Of a DNA stretch of 64,000 nt, positions 48,817 to 57,379 are shown one piece after another (position 1 is the stretch's first letter; each line of letters begins with the position of its first letter). The notes under the pieces are model-generated. The model did no database searches. It had not been told where the DNA came from and saw only the letters and a list, made by a program, of their open reading frames with translations. A program made the translations under genes and the position numbers. The stretch spans positions 45,225-109,224 of the forward strand of contig NZ_LQPG01000035.1 of the NCBI RefSeq assembly GCF_002102265.1, given 5' to 3'. The stretch comes from Mycolicibacter longobardus. GTDB taxonomy: Bacteria; Actinomycetota; Actinomycetes; Mycobacteriales; Mycobacteriaceae.

Positions 48817-51306
48817 TTAGGGGTTGATGTCAGCGAGTGCGTTGGCGGCGTAGGCGGCGTCGTCGAGGCGCCCCAACGCCAGGGCCTCCATGCCTTCCTC
48901 GTACCAGAAGGTTGCCAGCACCGCCGGGTAGTCGTCCGGGCGCTCCATCACCCGATTCCCGGAACCCCAGCGGGCCGCCCACAGCCTGGCTGTGGCCTCG
49001 GCGGGATCGGTCGGGCTGCCGTCGTTGAACCGCCACGCCCGCCCGAACGCGGCCAGGGCGTCCGCGGCCTGCTGCGGGGCGATCCGCGGCCATTCGACTG
49101 TCATCCGCGGTCGGGTCGCCGGAGACGCCTTGTGGGTGGCGATCAACGCCTCTGTCTGCGTCTTGGACTGCACGACTTCCACGACATCTCCCGCCTGTGC
49201 CGGCGACAGCGTCCCATCGGTGGTGTCGTTGCTGACCAGGTAGTCGAGGTCACCCAGCAGGTGTGGGTAGGAGTCGGCCGCGGCAACCAGCTTCATCGCC
49301 GGCCGCTCGTTGCCACTCCACTCCGCGAAGAAACTTCCGGTCGGGTCGATGAGGCCGCCGAGCAGTTCGATACCCGAGGGCACCTTGACGTTCATCGGGA
49401 TCAGTGACAGGCCGTCGGTGGTGGCCATGACGTAGCGGATCCGCTGCGTCGGCAGGCCGGGCTCCTCGTAGATGAACACGCCGATGGCTACCTTGACCGT
49501 CGTCCATGCCATCCCCGGCCGGTCCCGGAATGCCTTCAGTACCCCGGCGAGGTGCTCGTGGGCCACGGCCTGCTCCGGCGGCAGCACCGCAAGACGCTCG
49601 GAGTTGGAGTTGGCTGACCCAGCAGGGTCGGCGAACAACGACGATGCGGCCGCTTCGGTCTTGGTGGTGGTGCTGGTGGGCAGCAGCATCGGCGCGGCCG
49701 CAGCTGCCGCACCGCCGGCCGCCATCGCGGGGATCGACGCCGGCGCACCCATCGCACCCATACCGGCACCGGCGCCCATTGCACCCATCGGCGGCATCGG
49801 GGTGAACCCGGCCGCGCCCGGCGGGTAAGCCCCCAGGGCGCCACCCACCTGCTGCTGACCACCAGGCCCCCCGGCACCGCCGGTGTTGGGCCCTGAGGCG
49901 GGGCTGGTCACCCCGGGCGCATCAGCGACACCGGCGTGGGACGCCGAGTACGTCGCCTGATGCGGGATCGACTCGTCACCGGACAGTTCAGTGACCGGAG
50001 CCGACACCACAGGCGGCGTCGCGGTGATCGTCGGCGCCGCCGGTGACGGCGGCCCCACCAACGGCGTCGGATTGTTCAAGCTCGGATTCGCATTGGCGGG
50101 ACTGTACGGATTGGTCAGGGTGGTGCTGGCGCCGCTGCCGTTGTGGCCGAGGCCACCCCCGGTGGCACTGGCCAACGACTTGTCATCGTCCTTGAAGGAC
50201 AGCCCTTTCCCGTCGTCGAGGCCACCGCCATCACTCGACGACGAGTTGGCGTCAAGCAGCTTGTCGAGTGTCGCTGAGTCCAACGACTGCGCCCCGCCGC
50301 CACCATTCCCGCCCGCCAGCTTGCCGATGGTGTCGCCGGCGGTTTTGGCGATATCCGCACCCGGAGTCTGCGTCGGCATCTGAGGCATCTGCGGCGGCTG
50401 CATCGGCATACCACTACCGCCCATTGGCATACCGCTCATCGGCATGCCACCCATCCCGCTCATCGGCGAGGATTCCGCCGCCGACGGTAGCGACGACGCC
50501 GGCGTACCCGCCATCTCCGTGGGCAGCGTCGGCGGTGGGATAGATGCGGCCGGCGCTGCCGGCCCGCCCGCACTAGCTGGGGCCGACAGTGGCGAAGCTG
50601 GCGCAGTGGGGGGGGTCAGGCTCGGTGCTGGAGGCAAGTCCGGCGACGACAGGCCTGGGGATGACAACCCGGGTGGCGTCAACCCGGGTGGCGTCAACCC
50701 ACCATTGGGGAAATTCGACGGCAGACCGTCCGGACCCGACGCCTCGGTCCCCGCCGTGGGGGCCGACAGTCCCCCCTTCGGGAGTTGAGGCATCAACGGT
50801 GGCTTCGTACCCAGCGCAATCCCGGTGGCCACCTGCGACTTGGCGGTGTACAGGGTGGTCGCTGCCTGCTCCACCACGCTATGGGCCGCCTGCAAGCTGG
50901 AGTCCTTCTGTGCCTGAGTGTGAAATTCGGTCTTGGGGGCGACGTGGTCGATTGAGTGGATCGCCACCGCGCCGTTGATCGCCTTTTTTGCGGTGGTGAT
51001 CGCACCCGCATAGGCGGTCAGCCACCCCGCAATCTGCTGATGCTGCAGTGCCCGATCGCTGAGTTCCCCGACATGGATCCCGAATTTCGTCGCGATGCCC
51101 TCGGCGGCCTCGCCCTCCATCTCATCGAGCGCGTAGTCCCGCCCGTGCCCTGCCGTCTGCGACGCATCATGCAGCAGGCCTGCGAGCCTCAGTTGTTCCT
51201 TCGCGGCATCGTGCACAGCGGTCTCACTGTCGGTCGGCCAGGAGCTACCGATGACCTCCTCAGCACCCGCCATTTCAGACTTCGGCTCGTCGCCTGCGCC
51301 ACTCAT
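48817..51306 (-). CDS. EspK-like ESX-associated protein (DUF5631/DUF5632-type C-terminus)
   Basis: This 829-residue protein has three parts. The N-terminal helical domain (about 30-165) begins with AKEQLRLAGLLHDASQTAGH. About 380 residues of Pro/Gly/Ser/Met-rich sequence follow. The C-terminal region of about 260 residues includes AWTTVKVAIGVFIYEEPG, SLIPMNVKVPSGIELLGG and LAAFGRAWRFNDGSPTDPAE. The C-terminal parts resemble the DUF5632 and DUF5631 domains of EspK and related mycobacterial proteins. It is probably an ESX accessory or substrate. It stands alone, leftward, 8 kb from the Esx pair. The ATG follows GGGGGCAGG closely. Confidence 0.75.
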   Translation of the reverse strand: MSGAGDEPKSEMAGAEEVIGSSWPTDSETAVHDAAKEQLRLAGLLHDASQTAGHGRDYALDEMEGEAAEGIATKFGIHVGELSDRALQHQQIAGWLTAYAGAITTAKKAINGAVAIHSIDHVAPKTEFHTQAQKDSSLQAAHSVVEQAATTLYTAKSQVATGIALGTKPPLMPQLPKGGLSAPTAGTEASGPDGLPSNFPNGGLTPPGLTPPGLSSPGLSSPDLPPAPSLTPPTAPASPLSAPASAGGPAAPAASIPPPTLPTEMAGTPASSLPSAAESSPMSGMGGMPMSGMPMGGSGMPMQPPQMPQMPTQTPGADIAKTAGDTIGKLAGGNGGGGAQSLDSATLDKLLDANSSSSDGGGLDDGKGLSFKDDDKSLASATGGGLGHNGSGASTTLTNPYSPANANPSLNNPTPLVGPPSPAAPTITATPPVVSAPVTELSGDESIPHQATYSASHAGVADAPGVTSPASGPNTGGAGGPGGQQQVGGALGAYPPGAAGFTPMPPMGAMGAGAGMGAMGAPASIPAMAAGGAAAAAAPMLLPTSTTTKTEAAASSLFADPAGSANSNSERLAVLPPEQAVAHEHLAGVLKAFRDRPGMAWTTVKVAIGVFIYEEPGLPTQRIRYVMATTDGLSLIPMNVKVPSGIELLGGLIDPTGSFFAEWSGNERPAMKLVAAADSYPHLLGDLDYLVSNDTTDGTLSPAQAGDVVEVVQSKTQTEALIATHKASPATRPRMTVEWPRIAPQQAADALAAFGRAWRFNDGSPTDPAEATARLWAARWGSGNRVMERPDDYPAVLATFWYEEGMEALALGRLDDAAYAANALADINP

Positions 51307-51540
51307 CCTGCCCCCGATCCCGACACCCAGCGTCGCATCCGCGCTCGCCGCTACCTCCCGATAAGTGTAATTGTCGGGATCAGCGATTCAAGGGCATGAA
51401 CACGCTGCTCAGCCGATCACGCAGCCAGGAAAGCCACAGGTCAGGAGGCTCAGCCGCGACTATGCCTAGGCGCTGGGCTGAAAATGCGCGATAATATCGA
51501 GGAACGCCGACAAACCCGCGCTCATAGGGGGGTGATGACC
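51307..51540. other. Divergent promoter region
   Basis: These 234 bases separate the leftward EspK-like gene and the rightward protease gene. CGATAAGTGTAATTGTCG at 51359-51376 is AT-rich for this DNA and partly symmetric (CGA...TCG), so it may be a promoter or binding site. It does not fit the recurring 16-base palindrome. Nothing else is supported. Confidence 0.35.
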
Positions 51541-52263
51541 ATGCGCACATTGAAGACCGCCGCGGCCGCGATCGCCGGTGCGCTGACGCTGATCACCGCC
51601 CCTACTGCAAGCGCGAGCCCGCCTCTGCCTCCCACCCGCGACCTCGCTCCGGGCATCCCGATCGTCACCACGAACGCGGCCGCCGACGACGGAGGCACGT
51701 GCACTGCCGGCTGGTTGGTACACACACCTGAGGGTCGGCAGGGATTCCTTACTGCAGGACACTGCGACCGAGGCGGCGCCGCTTGGTACAACACTGCTGC
51801 CGGACAGTTCGAAGCGCTTGGCGCGTTCACCCGGACCGTCCACGGTGACACCGCCGAGGACTCCGACATTGCGCTCGTGGAGCTAACCGGCACCGCACCG
51901 TCCAACTCCTCGATTATCGACATTCGGCCAGTCACTGGTGCGGCTAATGCCCTCCGGGTCTCCGTCGGAGACACGCTATGCAAGTACGGGGCTACAACTC
52001 GTCTCCAGTGCGGGGCGGTTAGCTACGTCAGCCCCACCCAGGTCGTCTTCGGGGCAGATACCGAGGGCGGGGATTCAGGTGGCCCGGTGTATCTCCGTCA
52101 CGCTGACGGGTCCGCCACGGCGATCGGAATCACTATCCGAGCCAACGACTCCGGCACCGTCGCTGAGTTCATTACTCCCTGGCTCAAGAAGTGGGATTTG
52201 AGTCTTGACAAGACCCGGATCGGCCCCGCGCCGTTGCCAGCTCGATACCACGGCGGCCGGTAA
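51541..52263 (+). CDS. Secreted streptogrisin-like serine protease (S1 family)
   Basis: This 240-residue protein has a signal peptide (about 1-25, ending ASA) and a small trypsin-fold protease domain. The catalytic residues are H74 in LTAGHC, D109 in EDSDIALV and S179 in EGGDSGGPVY. A Cys pair near each of the His and Ser loops suggests disulfides. It should be secreted and cut proteins outside the cell. ATG 51541 is preferred over 51535 because of spacing from GGGGGG. Part of it, from about residue 157 on, is duplicated downstream as a broken copy. Confidence 0.88.
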   Translation: MRTLKTAAAAIAGALTLITAPTASASPPLPPTRDLAPGIPIVTTNAAADDGGTCTAGWLVHTPEGRQGFLTAGHCDRGGAAWYNTAAGQFEALGAFTRTVHGDTAEDSDIALVELTGTAPSNSSIIDIRPVTGAANALRVSVGDTLCKYGATTRLQCGAVSYVSPTQVVFGADTEGGDSGGPVYLRHADGSATAIGITIRANDSGTVAEFITPWLKKWDLSLDKTRIGPAPLPARYHGGR

Positions 52264-52275
52264 AACATCTCATCT

Positions 52276-52318
52276 GGAATGCCGCCAGGGAGGCGCTGGC
52301 TCTCCCTGGCGGCATTCC
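52276..52318. terminator. Hairpin terminator after the protease gene
   Basis: GGAATGCCGCCAGGGAG (52276-52292) pairs perfectly with CTCCCTGGCGGCATTCC (52302-52318) over 17 bases around a nine-base loop, 12 bases after the stop. A shorter, damaged version (CTCTCCCGGCGACATTCC) follows the broken copy at 52857-52874, which shows the terminator was duplicated with the gene. Confidence 0.75.
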
Positions 52319-52324
52319 GGCCAT

Positions 52325-52567
52325 CCAACCAACCCCGCGTCCACGGGGAACACGGGCGCAAGCAGCGACTCCGGCGGCCCTGTCCACGGATCACCCCCGC
52401 TTGCGCGGGGAACCCCATACACGCGTGGGCTGGACTTGTAGGTGCCGCGCACACACACCAGAGACCGCACTTTCGACTCTCCCGTACACGCGTGGGCTGG
52501 ACGGAACCAGCGAAGCGGGCGGGTAGCTCGGTCCTGCGAGGCTCTCCCATACACGCGTGGGCTGGAC
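52325..52567. CRISPR. Degenerate CRISPR-like repeats without cas genes
   Basis: Two units resemble type I-E repeats of actinobacteria. One ends ACCCCGCGTCCACGGGGAAC (to 52351) and the next reads ATCACCCCCGCTTGCGCGGG (52390-52409) with GAAC following, 62 bases apart. Three further units share TACACGCGTGGGCTGGAC at 52418, 52485 and 52550; the last two are 26 bases long with CTCTCCC in front, and the intervening sequences are 41 and about 39 bases and unrelated. The second and third units abut with no spacer. No cas gene is nearby. This looks like a decayed or captured array, though a non-CRISPR repeat family is possible. Confidence 0.5.
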
Positions 52568-52848
52568 CAACGACTTGTCATCGTGGCCTCCAGTGCGGCG
52601 ACGTGAGCTATGTCGACGACACCGGCGTCGTCTTCGACGTGAAGGCAGCTGGCGGCGACTCCGGCGGCCCGGTCTACTACCGCCACGCCGATGGGACCGC
52701 AACCGCAGTCGGAATCGCCATCCGGGGCGACGAAACGACCACGGTCGCGGAATTTGTCGGCCCGTGGCTGGCGCAATGGGGTCTGACGTTGGACAAGACC
52801 CGAACCAGCCCCATGCCGTTGCCCGCTCGGTACCACGGCGGCCGGTAA
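52568..52848 (+). pseudogene. C-terminal fragment of a second streptogrisin-like protease
   Basis: From about 52586 the sequence encodes LQCGDVSYVDDTGVVFDVKA, then AGGDSGGPVYYRHADGTATA, then a tail ending PLPARYHGGR. This aligns throughout with the end of the intact protease (LQCGAVSYVSPTQVVFGADT and the same PLPARYHGGR ending). The His and Asp parts of the catalytic triad and the signal peptide are missing; CRISPR-like repeats stand in their place. The downstream flank is also duplicated. It arose by tandem duplication followed by loss of the 5' part, and the fragment has no credible start. Confidence 0.8.
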
Positions 52849-52994
52849 AACACCTGGCTCTCCCGGCGACATTCCGGCCATCCAGCCTGTACAGCGCTGG
52901 CATCTGCCGGCGCTCCAGAGTCCAGAAATACCCGGCCCTGTACGGACAGCAGTGTTTGATGTCCTCAGATGCTTGGAATGACTTGTGAGGACGC
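52849..52994. other. Short intergenic region before the restriction gene
   Basis: It holds the damaged terminator copy (52857-52874) and the promoter region of the restriction-methylase gene. GTGAGGACGC just before 52995 supplies its ribosome-binding site. Confidence 0.4.
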
Positions 52995-55900
52995 ATGCCT
53001 GCGCAGTGGATCGTCGACGCGACATCAGCACTCGGTGATGTCTGCAAGAAGAAATTGGCCGGCCCAGGAGAAGCCGAGGCCGCGATCCGAGCCCCCATTG
53101 AAGAACTGCTCGCCGCCGCCGGCCAGAACCTGTCGCTGACAGTCGTTCCTCACGACGAAGTCAGCGATAAAGACCGCGGTGTCCGCCCGGATTACGCGAT
53201 CCGGGTCGACGGTGCGATCACCGGCTACCTGGAGGTCAAGAAACCGGGGGCGAATCTGGACCCCGAATCGTTCACCGGCCACAACAAGCGCCAATGGGAA
53301 CGCCAACGCGACTTCCCAAACTTGATCTACACCAACGGGACCGAATGGCGGCTCTACCACCACGGCGACCCAGTCGGAGAGCCTGTCCACCTGGCCGGTG
53401 GCGCACTGCGTACCGCCGGGACGAAACTCACCTGCGGGGACGACTTCGAGGTCCTCCTGACTGACTTTCTGCGGTGGGACCCGGTCGACATCACCGGCGT
53501 CGTCACACTCGTTCGCGAGGTCGCACCGCTGTGTCGGCTCCTGCGCGGGGAAGTCCTCGACCAGCTCGCCCAAGAAACCCGCGCGATCGCGGCCGGCGCC
53601 AAAGAAGCCGACCAGCCGTTCCACGGCCTGGCCCGCGACTGGCGCGCCCTGTTGTTTCCCACTGCCACCGATGACGTCTTCGCCGACGGGTACGCCCAGG
53701 CCGTCACCTTCGCCCTGCTGCTGGCCCGCACCGAGAACATCGACCTTGTTGCCGCCGGCAGTCTGCACGAGGTTGGCACCAAGCTAGCCGGGCAGCACTC
53801 CCTGATGTCACGTGCCCTGCAGCTGCTCACCGACTACGTTGCCGCTGACTTCCGGGTAACACTGGACTTGCTGGTACGCGTGATCGGCGCGGTCGACTGG
53901 CCGAAAGTCCGTGCCGGAAACCGCGATACATATCTGCACCTCTACGAACGGTTCCTCAGCGAATATGATCCAGAGCTGCGTAAGCTCTCCGGTTCCTACT
54001 ACACACCGCACCAGGTCGTCGAGCAGATGGTGCGCCTTTCCGAAGACGTTCTCGTCCAACGACTGGACCGGCCCGAGGGGTTCGCCGACCCCTCGGTGGT
54101 GATCGCCGACCCTGCGATGGGCACCGGTGGGTATCTCCAGCAGGTCATCGAGCACGTCGCTGAACGCGTCGAGGCCCGCGACGGCAAGGGCGCTGTCGCC
54201 GGCGCGGTGACCGACCTGGCTACCCGGCTCTACGGCTTCGAACTGCAGATGGGGCCGTTCGCCGTCGCCGAGCTGCGCGCCACCGACCTGCTCGCTGATA
54301 TCGGTGCCACCCTGCCACCCAGAGGACTCGGCCTGTTCGTCACCGACACCCTCGACGATCCCTACGCGGAGCAGACCCAACTGGGCTCCGGGCTGGAGCT
54401 GATCAGCCGCTCCCGCAAGCGCGCAGCCCGCGTCAAAGCGAAGACGAAAGTGACTGTGGTAATTGGCAATCCGCCCTATCATGAACGTGCCGAGGGAATG
54501 GGTGGCTGGGTTGAGCGGGGTAGCGGCGCCGATCCCTACAAGCCGCTCGACGATTTCCGGGCCGAAGGAAACGGCCGCCACGAATTCAACCTGAAGAACC
54601 TGTACGTCTACTTCTGGCGTTGGGGCACCTGGAAAGTCTTCGACGCCAACAAAGCCCAGTCCAACGGCGACACCGGAATCGTCTGCTACATCACCACATC
54701 GGGCTACCTGCGCGGCCCCGGATTCAAAGGGATGCGCGAATATCTGCGTCGTAACACCACCGAAGGCTGGATCATCGACGTCTCACCCGAAGGACAACGA
54801 CCTGACGTTGCCACCCGAATTTTCCCCGGCGTGCAGCAGCCCCTGGCGATCGCCATTTTCACGCGAACGCCGGACTGCGATCCGCAGATTCCCGCTCAGA
54901 TTCACTACACCGCCGTGCACGGTCCCCGTGCCGAGAAGTACGACGCCCTGGCCAAGCTGAACGTCGACGACATGCAGTGGCATCCGACGCGCACCACCTG
55001 GCAGGCCCCGTTCACGCCCGCCGCCCGGTCGCAGTGGGACGACTACCCGGCGCTCAACGACCTGATGCCGTGGAGCAGCACAGGAGTTACCGCCAACCGC
55101 AACTGGCCGAGTGCCCCCACGCCCACCGTCCTCAAGGAACGGCTACGACGACTCATCTCCGAGTCGGACCCGGCACGCAAAGCCGTGCTGTTCAAAGCAA
55201 CACGCGACCGCAGTCTCTCGTCCACCAACGCGCCGCTGTCTGCAGACACCGAGCAGACGACCGACCGACCGTTCACCGCGGAAACCCTGCGCTACGCCGC
55301 TGGCGCACACATCGCCCGGTACGGTTCACGATCGTTCGATAGGCAATGGATCGTCGCCGACAGTCGACTGCTCGATCAGGCCCGCCCACCGCTGTGGGCG
55401 GCCCGCGTCCCAGGGCAGGTGTTCACTGTCGAGCAGCACGCAGAGCCCATCAGCGATGGCCCCGGAACGGTGTTCTCTGCGCTGATCCCCGATGCCCACC
55501 ACTTCAACGGACGAGGTGGCCGAACACTGCCGCTGCTGCATCCCGCTGGCCGACCAAACCTGGCCAAAGGACTCCTTGGGGCACTCTCGACGATCAGTGA
55601 ACGCGAACTATCGGCGCACGATCTACTCGCCTACATCGCCGGCGTCACCGCGCACCCCGGATTCACCGAACACTTCACCGACGAACTGGAAACTCCGGGA
55701 ATCCGCATTCCGATCACTACCGACCCCAACCTGTTCCAGCAGGCCATCGAGATCGGTCGCCATGTGATCTGGCTGCACACCTACGCCGAACGGTTCACCG
55801 ACACCCACGGCAGCGACGTCCGATACCCCGCCGGCGACTCGCGCCGCATCACCAACCTGACCGCTGTCAACGCCATGCCGTCAGCAATGACCTACGACCC

Positions 55901-56336
55901 CGATACCGCCACCATCCACCTCGGCGGCGGCTCATTCGGCCCTGTCCCACAGTCGGTTTGGGACTACACTGTCGGGGGCCGTGAAGTCCTCAAGTCCTGG
56001 TTCAACTACCGCAAAGCGAACCCGACCGGGCGCAGGACCAGCCCCTTGGACGACATCAACGCCACGACCTGGCCGACGGAGTGGAACGGCGAGCTCATCG
56101 ACCTGCTGTCGGTCCTCAGTCGCCTCGTCGAGGGGGAGCCCGCACAGGCCGCGCTGCTCGACGCCATCCTGGCCAAACCGGTTGCGAGCTACGCCGACCT
56201 CGCCGCCGCCGGAGTGACCTGGCCTGGCCACAATGCCAACGACGTACAGCGCAGACCCAACTACGCGGAGGCAGACCAGGATCAGCAGCCCGGCGGCGTG
56301 GACGGACAGCTCGGCTTCACATTCGGCGGCAACTGA
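52995..56336 (+). CDS. Single-chain restriction-methylase (type IIG-like)
   Basis: This 1113-residue protein begins with a PD-(D/E)xK-type nuclease domain: D66 in RPDYAIRVDG, then E80 and K82 in GYLEVKK. An N6-adenine methyltransferase follows, with motif I DPAMGTGGYL (D372) and motif IV VIGNPPYHE (N492). About 600 more residues include target-recognition regions. I see no helicase motifs, so it is more like type IIG enzymes than the helicase-containing ISP type. It should methylate its own site and cut unmodified DNA, protecting the host or the element. It stands alone on the + strand, with GAGG close to its ATG, beside the CRISPR-like remnant. Confidence 0.85.
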   Translation: MPAQWIVDATSALGDVCKKKLAGPGEAEAAIRAPIEELLAAAGQNLSLTVVPHDEVSDKDRGVRPDYAIRVDGAITGYLEVKKPGANLDPESFTGHNKRQWERQRDFPNLIYTNGTEWRLYHHGDPVGEPVHLAGGALRTAGTKLTCGDDFEVLLTDFLRWDPVDITGVVTLVREVAPLCRLLRGEVLDQLAQETRAIAAGAKEADQPFHGLARDWRALLFPTATDDVFADGYAQAVTFALLLARTENIDLVAAGSLHEVGTKLAGQHSLMSRALQLLTDYVAADFRVTLDLLVRVIGAVDWPKVRAGNRDTYLHLYERFLSEYDPELRKLSGSYYTPHQVVEQMVRLSEDVLVQRLDRPEGFADPSVVIADPAMGTGGYLQQVIEHVAERVEARDGKGAVAGAVTDLATRLYGFELQMGPFAVAELRATDLLADIGATLPPRGLGLFVTDTLDDPYAEQTQLGSGLELISRSRKRAARVKAKTKVTVVIGNPPYHERAEGMGGWVERGSGADPYKPLDDFRAEGNGRHEFNLKNLYVYFWRWGTWKVFDANKAQSNGDTGIVCYITTSGYLRGPGFKGMREYLRRNTTEGWIIDVSPEGQRPDVATRIFPGVQQPLAIAIFTRTPDCDPQIPAQIHYTAVHGPRAEKYDALAKLNVDDMQWHPTRTTWQAPFTPAARSQWDDYPALNDLMPWSSTGVTANRNWPSAPTPTVLKERLRRLISESDPARKAVLFKATRDRSLSSTNAPLSADTEQTTDRPFTAETLRYAAGAHIARYGSRSFDRQWIVADSRLLDQARPPLWAARVPGQVFTVEQHAEPISDGPGTVFSALIPDAHHFNGRGGRTLPLLHPAGRPNLAKGLLGALSTISERELSAHDLLAYIAGVTAHPGFTEHFTDELETPGIRIPITTDPNLFQQAIEIGRHVIWLHTYAERFTDTHGSDVRYPAGDSRRITNLTAVNAMPSAMTYDPDTATIHLGGGSFGPVPQSVWDYTVGGREVLKSWFNYRKANPTGRRTSPLDDINATTWPTEWNGELIDLLSVLSRLVEGEPAQAALLDAILAKPVASYADLAAAGVTWPGHNANDVQRRPNYAEADQDQQPGGVDGQLGFTFGGN

Positions 56337-56383
56337 GGCCCCGCCCGCCCATCGAGGCCGTTGCAACTGTCGTTTGGGGGCGC

Positions 56384-56854
56384 TCAGGGCGCTGGGGGGT
56401 ACTGGCCCTGGACTCGTTGAAGGATCCGCTTCATGGTGGAGATGAGTTCGCGCTCCATCATCGGCGGTATCGGCCCGTTGCGGCCGAGTGCGAGAATCGT
56501 TTCCGGTAGCTCACCTAATTCGGCTAATGCTTGATCTACGACAGGGTTTGGTGACTTCCTTGCTGCTGCCGCTACGGGCGGAAGTACCTGCCCGAGCACG
56601 GTCAAAAGGGGATCAACCCCTGGCGCGAGAATCTGGTCACGCAGCCGCAGCCAGTCCGGGTTCTCGTATGCGTCTGGGACTCCGGCGCACCGATAGACGG
56701 CTTCGGCCAGCGTGCGTCTTAGCTTGGTCGGCAGGGGTGCCGGTGCGTACTCGAGGATGGCATCAGCTAGCGCGACAACCTCGTTGACCGGCATGGTGAT
56801 GTGGCCTGGCGGCACCGTCTGCACCCACGGCCGCGGTGGTGTCCCCCCGCTCAC
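56384..56854 (-). CDS. Hypothetical helical protein
   Basis: This 156-residue soluble protein is mostly helical (MPVNEVVALADAILEYAPAP, KLRRTLAEAVYRCAGVPDAY, VVDQALAELGELPETILALG) and ends in a Pro-rich tail. It has no motifs that I recognise. The GTG start has no strong ribosome-binding site. It converges on the restriction gene with a gap of 47 bases. Bases 56855-57033 upstream hold its promoter and nothing else I can support. Confidence 0.65.
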   Translation of the reverse strand: MSGGTPPRPWVQTVPPGHITMPVNEVVALADAILEYAPAPLPTKLRRTLAEAVYRCAGVPDAYENPDWLRLRDQILAPGVDPLLTVLGQVLPPVAAAARKSPNPVVDQALAELGELPETILALGRNGPIPPMMERELISTMKRILQRVQGQYPPAP

Positions 56855-57033
56855 GGCAGTGCCGGCATCGGCTGTATCCAGAATGTGCAGCTGGGCATAC
56901 CTGAACCATAACGACGGTCGGGCAGCTGTAGTTGCCTTGGCGTGCGTTCGGTAGGTCTTTCACACGGTTCTAGCGGTCAGCGGTTCAATGCCCGACACGC
57001 GGCAGAATGCTTGCCACGCTCAGGTCCGTCCGC

Positions 57034-57369
57034 TTACGGCGCACTTTCTCCGTTGAGGCTTTCGGCGTTGCTCACGGTGTCGGCGATCGCTGCCCTTATT
57101 AAGCTCGCCAACTCCGTTGAAACGTCACCGTTTACGTTAATCCGCACCCCATACCGGATCTCCCCGTTCTGTGCTTGCTGGCCGAGGAGTTCTACTGTCC
57201 CGACGCCGGGCTCCTCGTAGATTGGTGAGAAGGTCAGATCCCGCAGAATTCCATGGGGTGTCCTCACCCACTCGCCAACCACAGCATCACTTGGCACTTC
57301 GAGGTCGCCGAACACAACCTGTCGAAGATCCTCGTCGGTGATCTCGTCACCACTACCGGATGTGCTCAT
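57034..57369 (-). CDS. Hypothetical protein, second gene of a pair
   Basis: This 111-residue acidic protein is beta-rich (GVGTVELLGQQAQNGEIRYG, VRINVNGDVS) with a C-terminal helix (LASLIRAAIADTVSNAESL). ATG 57369 follows GAGGCGAAG; the longer frame to 57408 overlaps the neighbour. It begins ten bases after the gene ending at 57380, so they are co-transcribed. Unrecognised. Confidence 0.65.
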   Translation of the reverse strand: MSTSGSGDEITDEDLRQVVFGDLEVPSDAVVGEWVRTPHGILRDLTFSPIYEEPGVGTVELLGQQAQNGEIRYGVRINVNGDVSTELASLIRAAIADTVSNAESLNGESAP

Positions 57370-57379
57370 CTTCGCCTCA

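Noticed and set aside
51359..51376. Partly symmetric AT-rich site as a ninth copy of the shared operator
   Set aside because: Arms do not match TAAACT/AGTTTA when aligned; only composition is similar.
52270..53031. Leftward frames with SSPRVYG-like repeats
   Set aside because: These are the translated CRISPR-like repeats, not proteins.
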